From Blastochloris tepida (GTDB taxonomy: Bacteria > Pseudomonadota > Alphaproteobacteria > Rhizobiales > Xanthobacteraceae), in contig NZ_AP018907.1 in NCBI RefSeq assembly GCF_003966715.1, positions 112,001 to 176,000 on the forward strand: a stretch of DNA of 64,000 nucleotides, written 5' to 3'. A program made the translations under genes and the position numbers. This document shows, piece by piece, positions 47,523 through 56,264 of this stretch (position 1 is the stretch's first letter; each line of letters begins with the position of its first letter). The notes beneath the pieces are model-generated. The model worked only from the letters and a program-made list of their open reading frames with translations, was not told the DNA's origin and ran no database searches.

Positions 47523-48668
47523 TCAGCCGCCGACGATGCCGCCCGGGGTGAAGCGCAGGTCAAGCACGCGCCATTCCTCGTACTTGCCGGCCGGCAGCGC
47601 CGCGTAGGGCTGGCAGCGCTTCACGGCGGCCTGGGCGGCGCGCACCAGGGCCGGGCCGAGCTTGGAGGCAGGCGCCGCGATCAGCATCGGATCGCCGGCC
47701 AGCGCGCCGTCGGGCTTGAAGGAGACGCGCATCACCATCTGCAGCTTGGCATTGGCGGGAACGGTGTCCGGGCGCGTCCAGCATTTCTGCACGCTCGCCC
47801 TGAAGGCGGCAATCTCGTCGGGCGTGAGCTTCGCCTGATCCTCGGCGACGGCGTCGAACCCGTCCGCCTTGCCGAGCCGCGCCATCTCCATCAGCCGGTC
47901 GGGGGTGAGCGGCGGCGTTACCTCGCCGGCCGGCTGCTCCGCCATCGGTGGCAGGGGAATGCCGGCGAGAGCCGGGCCGGCGGGCGGTGCCTCGGCCGGC
48001 TGGGCGTCCTGCGGCGCGGTCTCGGGCGGTATCGGTGCGCTGCTTGGCTGCGCAAGCTCCGGCGGCCGGACAGGGGGCAAGGGCGGCGGCGGTCCAGCAG
48101 GCCGAGGCGGCCCTTTCGCCGGCTCCTTGGACGCCTCCTTGGGGGCTTCCTTGAGGGCGTTCTGGCCCGGCTCGTTGGGGGCGTCCTTGGCAGAGTCCCT
48201 GGCTGGCGCCTGCTCGGGCTGCTTTTCGGGCTGCCTTCCGGGGTCCTTTGAGGCGTCCCTGGCCGGCTCCTTGGGGGGCTCCTGCGCGGCTTCCTTGGCG
48301 GCTTCCTTGGCAGCCTCCTTCGGCGCCTCCGCCTGGGCCTCCTTCCGCAAATCCTGCAGCAGGTCCTGAGCCGCCGGCAGGATTTTCTCTTCCTTGGCCT
48401 TTTCTTCCTGCGCCTTCTCTTCCTTCTTCGTTTCGTCCTTGGCGAACTCTTCCTGTGTCTTCTCGATCTCGGGAACTTGCGGCTTCTCGGGCTCGTCGAC
48501 CTTCGCCGTCTCCTCGGGCGGCTGCTCCTGCGCCTCCTCGGGCGTCACGAGATCGACCAGGATGCCTTCGGCCGGCTCGACCTCGAACGGCGCCGGCCCG
48601 GCCAGGACCACGGCCAGGGTCACGAGAATCAGGTGAGCCGTCGCGGACAGCGCGAAGCCGGTGCGCAT
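47523..48668 (-). CDS. TolA/TonB-like energy-transducing protein
   Basis: About 381 residues from ATG 48668; a GTG at 48695 is an alternative start. One N-terminal transmembrane helix (ALSATAHLILVTLAVVLAG) is followed by a 200-residue periplasmic spacer made of Lys/Glu/Ala/Pro repeats (KEAAKEA, KEPAR). The C-terminal domain of about 100 residues (AEIAAFRASVQKCW-type opening, MVMRVSFKPDGAL, AAVKRCQPYAALP) resembles the TolA C-terminal domain. TolA links the inner-membrane TolQR motor to TolB-Pal. No other tol gene is adjacent, so this may be a stand-alone paralogue. Confidence 0.8.
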   Translation of the reverse strand: MRTGFALSATAHLILVTLAVVLAGPAPFEVEPAEGILVDLVTPEEAQEQPPEETAKVDEPEKPQVPEIEKTQEEFAKDETKKEEKAQEEKAKEEKILPAAQDLLQDLRKEAQAEAPKEAAKEAAKEAAQEPPKEPARDASKDPGRQPEKQPEQAPARDSAKDAPNEPGQNALKEAPKEASKEPAKGPPRPAGPPPPLPPVRPPELAQPSSAPIPPETAPQDAQPAEAPPAGPALAGIPLPPMAEQPAGEVTPPLTPDRLMEMARLGKADGFDAVAEDQAKLTPDEIAAFRASVQKCWTRPDTVPANAKLQMVMRVSFKPDGALAGDPMLIAAPASKLGPALVRAAQAAVKRCQPYAALPAGKYEEWRVLDLRFTPGGIVGG

Positions 48669-48728
48669 GAATGCCCTGTTGAATTGGTGAATCACTTCTT
48701 AGCGTGATCGCCCGAGGCGCGCCAACCA

Positions 48729-48751
48729 TCCCGGGCTGCGTCCACCCGGGA
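48729..48751 (-). terminator. Hairpin after the ABC ATPase gene
   Basis: TCCCGGG and CCCGGGA pair perfectly around a 9-base loop, 16 bases past the ATPase stop. The tail on the minus strand (tggttggc) is weakly T-rich, so strength is uncertain. Confidence 0.45.
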
Positions 48752-48766
48752 GGGCCGGAAACCGCC

Positions 48767-49405
48767 TCAAGCCCCAAGCCGGACGGTGCGGCCGCCGGCC
48801 GCTCTTGCGTCGTCGGCATCATGGGTCACCAGCAGCGTCGGCAGGCTGCGCTCGCGGGCGTGGCCGAACACGAAGCGGCGGATATCGTCGCGCAGATGGC
48901 TGTCGAGCCGGTTGAACGGCTCATCGAGCAGCAGCGTCCGCGGCTCGGCGAGCAGGGTGCGCAGCAGCGCAACCCGAGCGCGCTGGCCGCCGGACAGCGT
49001 TGCCGGGTCACGGTCGAAGAAGCCGGCCAGATCCGCCTGCGCCAGCGCCGTCTCGATCACGCGCCGCCGCGCGGCGCGCCCGCGCACGCTGGCGACGAGG
49101 CCGAAGGCGAGGTTCTGCCCCACCGACAGGTGCGGGAACAGCAGGTCGTCCTGGAACAGGATGCCGGCGCGCCGCGCCTCGGGCGGGCGGCGGGTGACGT
49201 CGGCGCCGTCGATCAGCACCTGCCCCGACACGCGAAAGACGGGATCGATGAAGCCGCCGATGAAGGCGAGCAGCGTCGATTTGCCGGAGCCGGACGGCCC
49301 CATCACCGTGACGACCTCGCCGGGGGCGACCGCAAGGTCGAGGCGCGGGATCAGCACCCGCCCATCGAGCGCGATCTCGACACCGGCGAGCGCGAGCCCG
49401 GTCAC
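48767..49405 (-). CDS. ynjD: ABC transporter ATP-binding protein (YnjD-like)
   Basis: A 212-residue ATPase starting at GTG 49405, overlapping the permease stop by 4 bases. It has Walker A MGPSGSGKSTLL, Q-loop LFQDDLLFPHLS, signature LSGGQRARVALLR, Walker B LLLDEPFNRLD and the switch His in LLVTHDADDA. The short form and close relation to ThiQ-type ATPases, together with the neighbouring genes, fit YnjD of E. coli. It powers import through the adjacent permease; the substrate of YnjBCD systems is not established. Confidence 0.9.
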   Translation of the reverse strand: MTGLALAGVEIALDGRVLIPRLDLAVAPGEVVTVMGPSGSGKSTLLAFIGGFIDPVFRVSGQVLIDGADVTRRPPEARRAGILFQDDLLFPHLSVGQNLAFGLVASVRGRAARRRVIETALAQADLAGFFDRDPATLSGGQRARVALLRTLLAEPRTLLLDEPFNRLDSHLRDDIRRFVFGHARERSLPTLLVTHDADDARAAGGRTVRLGA

Positions 49406-51075
49406 AACAGCCCCCGCCGGTTGCGAAACATCAGGCGCGGCAGGCCGAGCGCCAGGCCATAGACCAGCGCCGGCAGCGCCGCCTGCAGCACGGCATAGAC
49501 GCCAAGCACGCGCCGGTCGGCGCCGGCCGCCAGCGTCACCGCCTCGGTGGTTAGCGTCGCCACCCGCCCGGCCCCGGCGAACAGCGTCGGCAGGTACTGG
49601 CCGACGCTGACCGCGAAGCCGATCGCCGCCGCAATCAGAATGGGCTTGGCCAGCATCGGCAGCTTGATCCGCACGAAGATACGGACGCGGCCGGCGCCGA
49701 GGGCCGCGGCGGAGCGGGCGAAGCGCGGGTCGAGCGCGCGGTAGGGATCGGCCAGCGACAGGAACACATAGGGCAGCACGAACAGCAGGTGCGCCCAGAT
49801 CACCGCGGCCAGGGTGCCGTCGAGCCCGGTCTGCACCAGCACCACCTGGACGCCGAACAGGAAGGCGATCTGCGGTACCAAGAGCGGCAGATAGAGCAGC
49901 CACAGCGTGCCTGTGCCCGGTCGCAGCGCCGCGCGCTGCTCGTTCTCCAGGCAGGCGAGCGCCAGCACGAGCGCGATGACGGTCGCCGCCGCACCGGCGG
50001 CGAGCGTGGCCTCGATCGGCCGGCCGGCCTCGGGGAGATGGCGGATCCAGACATCGAGCGTCAGGGCGTCAGGCAGGGCGTCGGGAAACCGCCAGCCGGC
50101 CGCCACCGACCACAGCGCCATGCCGGCGATCGCCGCGAACGCCGCAACGCCCGCGGCAACCGCTCCGAGCGCAGCGCCAGCCGCCACCGGTTCGGCCGCC
50201 GGGGTGCGCCAGCCGCGCAAGATAATCGCCCGGCCCAGCCGGGCGGCCGCGATCTCGAACAGTCGCCAAAGGACAATGGTGCCAGCCACCACAGCGAGCT
50301 GCAGCAGCGCGGCGGCGGCGGCACGTGGGTAGAGTGCCAGATCATAGTCGGCAAACCATCGCATCGCCAGCACCGCCAGCGGCGGCGGCGTGCCGGGCGC
50401 CAGGATCAGCGCGACATCGACCGCCGACAGCGAAAAGGCGAGCACGGCGTAGACCGGCAGGCGGATCTGCGCGTAGAGGCGCGGCAGCACCGCAAACAGC
50501 CACGCCGCCGCCGGGCCGTAGCCGAGCGCGCGGGCGCTTGCCGTGAGATCGCGCACCCGCATCTGCACGCTGGCGGCGAGGATCATCAGCACCAGATAGG
50601 GCGTCTCCTTGAGCACGAGGCCGCCGGCAAAGGACAAGCCTTGCGGATCGCGCGCCGTGACGATCTGCGGCGGCGTATGCCAGCCGGTCAGGTCCGGCGA
50701 CACCATGCGGACGAGCCAGCCCGACGGCAGGATGAGGAAGGCGAAGCCGATGGCGAGCGCGGCATGCGGGGTGGCCAGGATCGGCGCCAGCGCACTCTCG
50801 CAGCGCCGCATCCAAGGCCGATCGTGCGCCAGGGCGCAGAAGCCGATCGCCAGCACCACCGACAGGGCGGTTGCCAGCAGGCCGGCGCGCAGCGTCAGCG
50901 CCAGCGTGTCGGCAAGGCCCGGCGTCGCCATCAACTCCCGCCAGGCGTCGAGCGAGACCTCGGTGTGACCCAGCGCCGGCAGATAGCCGAAGGCCGGCAG
51001 GGCGGTGCCGGCGAGCCCCGCGGCGATCGGCAGCAGGAACAGCGCCAGCGTCAGAGGCGGGGCGGCCCTCAGCAT
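49402..51075 (-). CDS. ynjC: ABC transporter permease, two fused membrane halves (YnjC-like)
   Basis: A 557-residue permease with about 12 transmembrane helices and two copies of the permease-ATPase contact loop (SARALGYGPAAAWLFAVLPRL and SAAALGAGRVRIFVRIKLPML), the EAA motifs. This duplicated architecture is shared by ThiP, FbpB and YnjC importers. It lies 7 bases downstream of the binding-protein gene and overlaps the ATPase gene by 4, forming a tight operon with both. Context rather than sequence alone favours YnjC. Confidence 0.9.
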   Translation of the reverse strand: MLRAAPPLTLALFLLPIAAGLAGTALPAFGYLPALGHTEVSLDAWRELMATPGLADTLALTLRAGLLATALSVVLAIGFCALAHDRPWMRRCESALAPILATPHAALAIGFAFLILPSGWLVRMVSPDLTGWHTPPQIVTARDPQGLSFAGGLVLKETPYLVLMILAASVQMRVRDLTASARALGYGPAAAWLFAVLPRLYAQIRLPVYAVLAFSLSAVDVALILAPGTPPPLAVLAMRWFADYDLALYPRAAAAALLQLAVVAGTIVLWRLFEIAAARLGRAIILRGWRTPAAEPVAAGAALGAVAAGVAAFAAIAGMALWSVAAGWRFPDALPDALTLDVWIRHLPEAGRPIEATLAAGAAATVIALVLALACLENEQRAALRPGTGTLWLLYLPLLVPQIAFLFGVQVVLVQTGLDGTLAAVIWAHLLFVLPYVFLSLADPYRALDPRFARSAAALGAGRVRIFVRIKLPMLAKPILIAAAIGFAVSVGQYLPTLFAGAGRVATLTTEAVTLAAGADRRVLGVYAVLQAALPALVYGLALGLPRLMFRNRRGLL

Positions 51076-51082
51076 GGTCTCA

Positions 51083-52291
51083 TCAATGCGTGCGCGCTTC
51101 CCAGGCCGCGACCAGCCGCGTCATCCAGGAGGGATGCGGCTCGGGCAGCGGCACGCCCAATTCCTCATTGGTGGGCAGAGCGGGGTCCGACCGCAGGTCG
51201 AGGAAGCGCTGGCGGTCGGCGGCATCGAGCTTGCCCAGATCGAGCACGGTGAAATTGCCCATGTGGCGCGGATCCTGGGCATAGGCCTGGGTTGCCGGCT
51301 CCAGCAGAAAATTGGCGACCGCCATCGCCCCCTCCTTGTTCGCGGCATTGAACGGAATGGCGACGAAGCTGGTGTTGCCGATGGTGCCGCGCTCCAGCAC
51401 GAACACCCGCGCGGTCGGCGGCAGGAGCCGGTTGGCGATCGACACCGCCGCCTCGGAGGGGTTGAACGAGATGGCGATGTCGATCTCGCCGTCGTCGAGC
51501 AGTTGGCGCTGCGCCGGTCCGGTCTCGGGAAACTCGCGGCCCTGCCGCCACAGGTTCGGCCGCAGCGCGGCGTACCAGACCCACAGCGGCGCGGCGGCCG
51601 TCTCGAACGCCGCATCGTCGGCCGGCCTCTGCAGCACATCCGGATCGGGCGCGAGTTCGGCCAGCGCCTGCTTGAGGAAGGTGGCGCCGAGGAAGTTGCG
51701 CACCGTGGGGTGGGTCAGCCGGCCGGGATGGCCTTGCGCCCAGGCCAGCATCGCTGGGATCGAGCGCGGTAGGTCGGCGGCAGCGAGGCGGGCGGAATCA
51801 TAGACATAGACCACCTGCGCCATGCGCCAGGGGGCCGCAAAGCCCTCCACCGGCACGGTGAAGTCGATCACGTTGGAGCGCTTCCGGGTGGTGTCGACGA
51901 AGCGCCAGTTGGGCAGCGCCTCGGCGAACGGGCCGTGGAGCAGCCCTTGGGTCTTCATCGCCAGGAAATTCGGCCCGTTGATCCAGATCAGGTCGACCGA
52001 GCCGCCGGAGCCGCGCCCGGCCTGTTTCTCGGCCACCACGCGGGCGACGGCCTCGGCGGTGTCGCGCAGGCGGACATGGACCACCGCCACGCCGAAGCGG
52101 CGGCGCATCTCCTCGCCGGTCCAGGCGATGAAGGCGTTGGTGCGCTCGTCGCCGGCCCAGGCGTTCCAATAGACGGTCTGGCCGCGGGCGCCGGCGAGGA
52201 TGTCCTCCCAGGGCCGCGTCTCGCTGCTTACGGCGGCGCGCGGCACAAGAGTTGCGGCGGCGAGGCCGGCAACGAACGAGCGGCGGTCCAT
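51083..52291 (-). CDS. ynjB: ABC transporter substrate-binding protein (YnjB-like)
   Basis: A 402-residue periplasmic binding protein with a twin-arginine-type signal (MDRRSFVAGLAAATLVPRA) and an AGGAGA ribosome site. The mature part starts TVYWNAWAGDERTNAFIAW, a signature of the YnjB group, and later has VDLIWINGPNFLAMKTQGLL and AISFNPSEAAVSIANRLLP, typical of type 2 binding proteins for small anions or metals. A Tat signal suggests folding before export. It heads the transporter operon, 60 bases behind the radical SAM gene. Confidence 0.92.
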   Translation of the reverse strand: MDRRSFVAGLAAATLVPRAAVSSETRPWEDILAGARGQTVYWNAWAGDERTNAFIAWTGEEMRRRFGVAVVHVRLRDTAEAVARVVAEKQAGRGSGGSVDLIWINGPNFLAMKTQGLLHGPFAEALPNWRFVDTTRKRSNVIDFTVPVEGFAAPWRMAQVVYVYDSARLAAADLPRSIPAMLAWAQGHPGRLTHPTVRNFLGATFLKQALAELAPDPDVLQRPADDAAFETAAAPLWVWYAALRPNLWRQGREFPETGPAQRQLLDDGEIDIAISFNPSEAAVSIANRLLPPTARVFVLERGTIGNTSFVAIPFNAANKEGAMAVANFLLEPATQAYAQDPRHMGNFTVLDLGKLDAADRQRFLDLRSDPALPTNEELGVPLPEPHPSWMTRLVAAWEARTH

Positions 52292-52351
52292 GTCGGGTCT
52301 CCTGTCGAACTCTTGCGGCTTCCGGCTGGTCAGGTAGGAGAACCGTATCAC

Positions 52352-53419
52352 TCACGCTGCCGGAACGAGCGGTCGGTGGCGGCGGCGCTGGCGTGCCGCC
52401 TCGATCACCGGCCCCAGCACCTCGCGGTGGAAGGCGTCGCAGCCGATGCAGAGATTTTCATAAGGCCGGCCGGCGGGCGTTACCGTCCGCGAGCGCTCGA
52501 GGAAGGTTTCCTCGAACCAGCCGTAGGAAAGTCCCATGCGCTCGGGCCGGCCGGCATTGATGGCCTGGAAGGCGGGCTCGGTGGCGAGGCTGTCGAGAAT
52601 GTCGATCAGATTGTCCTCAAGCAGGCTGCCGAGCGGCAGCGCGGTCTTGATGCAGCAGGGATAGACCGCGCCGTCCGGCTCCACCGACACTTCCGAGCCG
52701 TCGACCCGGTGGTCGAGAAAGCCCATGCCGCCGGACCAGCGGGCGCAGAAATTGTCGGCCAGCGTCGCGGTCGAGAGGTCATTGTGCCAGCCGCGGCCGC
52801 GCGGCCAGATCTTGCCGATCCAACTGCCCTCGGACGCGCCGAAGAAGCTGTAGAGCGGGCCGGTCTCCTCGTCCCACTTGCGGCCGACGCCGGAGGACAG
52901 CATGGAGGGTTTCAGCCCGCAGGCGTCGAACAGCGCCGACAGTTCGTCGATGAAGGCCGCCTGCCGCTCCGGCGTGTCGATGCCGACGTGGAAACGGTCC
53001 GTGGAGGCGACCGCGATCATGTAGACGCCGCGGGCGAGGAGATCCTCGACGATCGGCCGGGTGAGGAGGTCGCCGGTGGTCTGCACCACGATGCGCACGC
53101 CCTGGCCGCGATATTTCGCGTTCAGCGCGTCGATGACCGGATAGGTGATCTCGGTGCGCACCGGATCGAGCAGGCTCTCGCCGCCCGACAGGACGATGCG
53201 CCCGCCCCGCCGCACCGGCAAACCGCCGGGCTCGCAGCCCTCGCGGTCGAGATAGGTCATGTCGGCCGGGAAGTTCGCCAGGATGCGCGGGAAGTTCCGC
53301 TTCGCCTCAGCCACCACCGCGTCGAGCTCATCGCGGACATAGGGGCGGAAGCGCTCCTCGTAGCAGTGCCGGCACTTGCGGTGGCAGGCCCAGCACATGA
53401 CGTAATAGATCGATTCCAT
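52352..53419 (-). CDS. Radical SAM protein with C-terminal SPASM-like cysteines
   Basis: About 355 residues from ATG 53419 (AGAGG five bases upstream); in-frame ATGs at 53473 and 53494 are alternatives. The SAM cluster motif CHRKCRHC (Cys12, 16, 19) is followed by the GGE motif VLSGGESLLD and a TIM-barrel pattern (VVQTTGDLL, MIAVASTDRFHVG). The C-terminal third has VYPCCIKTALPLGSLLED and ENLCIGCDAFHREV, cysteine pairs like those of SPASM/twitch auxiliary clusters. The substrate is unknown. It is transcribed with the YnjBCD-like importer, 60 bases ahead of it, so it may modify what that system delivers. Confidence 0.88.
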   Translation of the reverse strand: MESIYYVMCWACHRKCRHCYEERFRPYVRDELDAVVAEAKRNFPRILANFPADMTYLDREGCEPGGLPVRRGGRIVLSGGESLLDPVRTEITYPVIDALNAKYRGQGVRIVVQTTGDLLTRPIVEDLLARGVYMIAVASTDRFHVGIDTPERQAAFIDELSALFDACGLKPSMLSSGVGRKWDEETGPLYSFFGASEGSWIGKIWPRGRGWHNDLSTATLADNFCARWSGGMGFLDHRVDGSEVSVEPDGAVYPCCIKTALPLGSLLEDNLIDILDSLATEPAFQAINAGRPERMGLSYGWFEETFLERSRTVTPAGRPYENLCIGCDAFHREVLGPVIEAARQRRRHRPLVPAA

Positions 53420-53658
53420 TCCGGCCTCTGCCCATTCCGTGATGGCCTGCCGACTGCCGTGGCACATCTCCATAAGATTGTCCGAATCCTCCATGCAACG
53501 GCAAGGTGCCGCTGCGTGCGAATTGAGACGATCGCACTCTGCCGGCAGGAGGGTCGACCCGCCGCCTGCCGCCATTGGACAAGCCGTGCCAAGCGTGCCA
53601 TCGAAGCGACCATCCGTCAGCAAGCCGGGTGGCCAACAGCACCAGAAAAGGGGGAGCC

Positions 53659-54381
53659 ATGCGCTTTCTGGTTTTCCAGCATGTCGATGTCGAGCATCCT
53701 GGAACGTTCCGCGAGCTGTGGCGTGAGGCCGGCATCGAATGGGATGCGGTCGAGCTCGATGCCGGCGAACCGATCCCGGCGCTGGAGCCCTATGACGCGC
53801 TGGTCGTCATGGGTGGGCCGATGGACGTGTGGGAGGAGGAAGAGCACCCCTGGATGGTGGCCGAGAAGCTGGCGATCAGCCACTGGGTGCGCGCCCTCGA
53901 CCGGCCCTATCTCGGCGTCTGCCTCGGCCACCAGCTGCTGGCCGACGTCATGGGCGGGGCGGTCGACCTCGCCAAGGAGCCGGAAGTGGGGCTCGGCACC
54001 GTCGACCTGACCCCGGCGGGCGCCGCCGATCCGCTGTTCGCCGGCTTTTCGAATCCGGTCGAGACCTTCCAGTGGCACGGCGCCGAAGTGACGCGCCCGC
54101 CCACCGGCGCCGTCGTGCTGGCCGCCAATGCTGCCTGCGCGGTGCAGGCGCTGCGCATCGGGCGCGCGGCCTATGGCGTGCAGTACCATGTCGAGATCGG
54201 CGAGGACACGGTGCACGACTGGCAGGCGATCCCCGCCTATGCCGCCTCGCTGGAGCGGGCGCTGGGCAAGGAGCGCGCCGACCGGCTGGCCGGCGAGACG
54301 CTGGCGCGCCTGCCTGACTTCGCCGCCGCCGCCCGCCGTTTCAACGACAATTTCCTGCGGCTGGTGAGCGGGCGGGGGTGA
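53659..54381 (+). CDS. Type 1 glutamine amidotransferase
   Basis: A 240-residue class I GATase. The nucleophile elbow GVCLGHQLLADVMGG (Cys near residue 92) and the His in VQYHVEIGEDTVHDW are present, and VVMGGPMDVWEEEEHPWM is the oxyanion strand. It resembles stand-alone proteins of the GuaA-like/GAT1_2.1 group, whose acceptors are mostly unknown; some act on gamma-glutamyl polyamines. GGGAG precedes the ATG. It is divergent from the radical SAM gene, with about 240 bases between starts. Confidence 0.9.
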   Translation: MRFLVFQHVDVEHPGTFRELWREAGIEWDAVELDAGEPIPALEPYDALVVMGGPMDVWEEEEHPWMVAEKLAISHWVRALDRPYLGVCLGHQLLADVMGGAVDLAKEPEVGLGTVDLTPAGAADPLFAGFSNPVETFQWHGAEVTRPPTGAVVLAANAACAVQALRIGRAAYGVQYHVEIGEDTVHDWQAIPAYAASLERALGKERADRLAGETLARLPDFAAAARRFNDNFLRLVSGRG

Positions 54382-54390
54382 CCTTCCTGC

Positions 54391-54424
54391 GATTCACCGG
54401 CCTTGCAGGCCGGGAACCGTATCA
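54391..54424 (+). repeat. Family A terminal palindrome fragment
   Basis: ccggccttgcaggccgggaa followed by ccgtatca matches the 3' palindrome of family A, like ccggcctgcaggccggaagc at 15908. It fills the gap between two converging genes. Confidence 0.55.
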
Positions 54425-56011
54425 TCCGATGATCGGGAAGGTGGTGGCGATGGCCCAGGCGAAGATGATCGCATTGGCCAGCGCCGCGGCCAGCGGCTCG
54501 TTGGTGCGGTTGAAGGCCCAGCGGCTGATCAGGCCGTAGACCACGAACATCGCCACCATGATCGGCGAGGCGATCATCAGAAAGAACAGCCGCGGCGGGT
54601 TGAGCGCCACCGCCAGAGCGAGCGACACCAGGAAGCACGCCTTGGTGAGCGCATAGGCGCCGCGCAGCGGCTTCAATCCGCGCACCAGCCATTCGTCGGC
54701 GACGAAATAGACGGCGGTGCCCGCGGCCATGGCCAGGATCAGCGGCACGCGCGGCTCGATCGGCGCCACCGATGACACGAAATGATCGGCCGGCCAGCCG
54801 ATGGCGAACAGGCCGTAGGCGGCAATCGCCGCAAAGGCGAGCCCGAACCGCCACAGCGACACCGAGGCCGGCGGCGGGGCGGGGATGGCCTTCCACCAGC
54901 GCACCAGCCGCAGTGTGGCGAACGTCACCAGCCCATAAACGGCGAAGTGGAAATAGAGATACTCGCCGAGCAGCAGCGGCAGCGTGTTGACCGGTGACGC
55001 CCACAGGATCAGCGGCGTCAGGATGACCGGCGCCACCGCGACCAGCAGAAGCGGGCGCCATGTCAAATTCGCGCCGCGCGGCGCCTGCGCCACCACCGGC
55101 AGGAGCCGGGTCAGCGGCCGGGCCAGCACGAGAAGCCCGCCGAACAGCAGCAGGAACCACCAGCCGCGGGCGTCGATCAGGCCGGTCTGGTCGCGGCTGA
55201 ACACCGCGTTCAGCCAGTCGCGCGCCTCCTTAAGGCTGGTGGCGCTGAACAGCACGGCGATGTGCTCGACGCCGGGGGCGATGGCGACCCGCCGCGCGGT
55301 GCCGTCCTCGAACCGCCCATAGGTGACGCCGGCCTCCACCGGCCCGCCGGTGGCCACCGACACCGCCCGGTAGGCCTCCTTCATCAGGTGCGGATCCTCG
55401 ATGGCGCCGACCACCACCAGCAGGTTGCGCGGCCCCGTGGCGTCCGGCTCCGGCGAGAACAGCGAGATCGTCACGGTGGCGGCGATGTCGGTCCGCGCCT
55501 TGGCGTCGCGTGCCACCAGATCCGAGGCCATGGAATGGCCGAGCAGTGCGACGCGGCCATCCACACCCGGCAGCGACTTGGCGTAGGCGATCACCTTGTC
55601 GAGCTCGGGCAGCAGCCGCTGGGCGCGGGCGTTGCGGTCGACCAGACCGCCGGCGAGCGCGTTCGGATTGAAGCCGTGGCCGGCGAAATCGAATGTCACC
55701 GCAACATAGCCGCTCTGGGCCAGCGTGACGGCGAATGGCTCCATCAGCTTCTGGGAGCCGGCGAAACCATGGGCAATGATGACGGCCGGGGCCGGCGCGC
55801 CGCCGGGCAGGCGGAACACGCTCACCGGCGTGTTGCCGATCTGCGTGCGGCGGATCTCGAGCCCGCTGCTGGCCGCGAAGAGCTGCCACAGCGCGAACAT
55901 GATGGCGATAATTGCGCCGGTGGGGACAAACAGCCGGAGTCCCCGCGCCAGAGGCGTCGGGCCCTCGCCACTGCGCGTCAAGGGACGGTGCCCGCTGGCC
56001 TCGGAACTCAT
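54422..56011 (-). CDS. Membrane-embedded alpha/beta hydrolase
   Basis: About 529 residues from ATG 56011. One N-terminal transmembrane helix (FVPTGAIIAIMFALWQLFAA) precedes an alpha/beta hydrolase domain (AVIIAHGFAGSQKLMEPFA; nucleophile elbow LLGHSMAS; acid region VVVGAIEDPHLM; His in APGVEHIAVLF). About seven further transmembrane helices follow after residue 300. The hydrolase part probably faces the periplasm, but topology is not certain. The substrate is unknown. The combination of a serine hydrolase with a polytopic C-terminal domain is conserved in Hyphomicrobiales to my knowledge, without assigned function. Confidence 0.85.
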   Translation of the reverse strand: MSSEASGHRPLTRSGEGPTPLARGLRLFVPTGAIIAIMFALWQLFAASSGLEIRRTQIGNTPVSVFRLPGGAPAPAVIIAHGFAGSQKLMEPFAVTLAQSGYVAVTFDFAGHGFNPNALAGGLVDRNARAQRLLPELDKVIAYAKSLPGVDGRVALLGHSMASDLVARDAKARTDIAATVTISLFSPEPDATGPRNLLVVVGAIEDPHLMKEAYRAVSVATGGPVEAGVTYGRFEDGTARRVAIAPGVEHIAVLFSATSLKEARDWLNAVFSRDQTGLIDARGWWFLLLFGGLLVLARPLTRLLPVVAQAPRGANLTWRPLLLVAVAPVILTPLILWASPVNTLPLLLGEYLYFHFAVYGLVTFATLRLVRWWKAIPAPPPASVSLWRFGLAFAAIAAYGLFAIGWPADHFVSSVAPIEPRVPLILAMAAGTAVYFVADEWLVRGLKPLRGAYALTKACFLVSLALAVALNPPRLFFLMIASPIMVAMFVVYGLISRWAFNRTNEPLAAALANAIIFAWAIATTFPIIG

Positions 56012-56264
56012 GGGGCCGAACGAATGCGCAAGCTTGCGGCCGCGATCAAGCCCAACATTGGCATAACCGGGTTGCCGGGTGTCCACGGCCGCTCCGTTCC
56101 TGCCCGGCCCTGGGCGGGCGGGTGCAGGCTTCGTTTACGCAGATTTCGTCTACGCGGGTTTCATCGGCCGGGATCAGGGCCATCGTGACGTTTCGTTGGG
56201 ACTCTTCACCCGAGAGGAGAGAATCGATTCTATTTTCACGGGGACGTTGAGGGGAAGCCGGGCG

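Noticed and set aside
52352..53419. Radical SAM protein as hydrogenase maturase HydE or HydG
   Set aside because: It has SPASM-like C-terminal cysteines and a different motif set, and is linked to the YnjBCD-like operon rather than to the hydrogenase genes 5 kb away.
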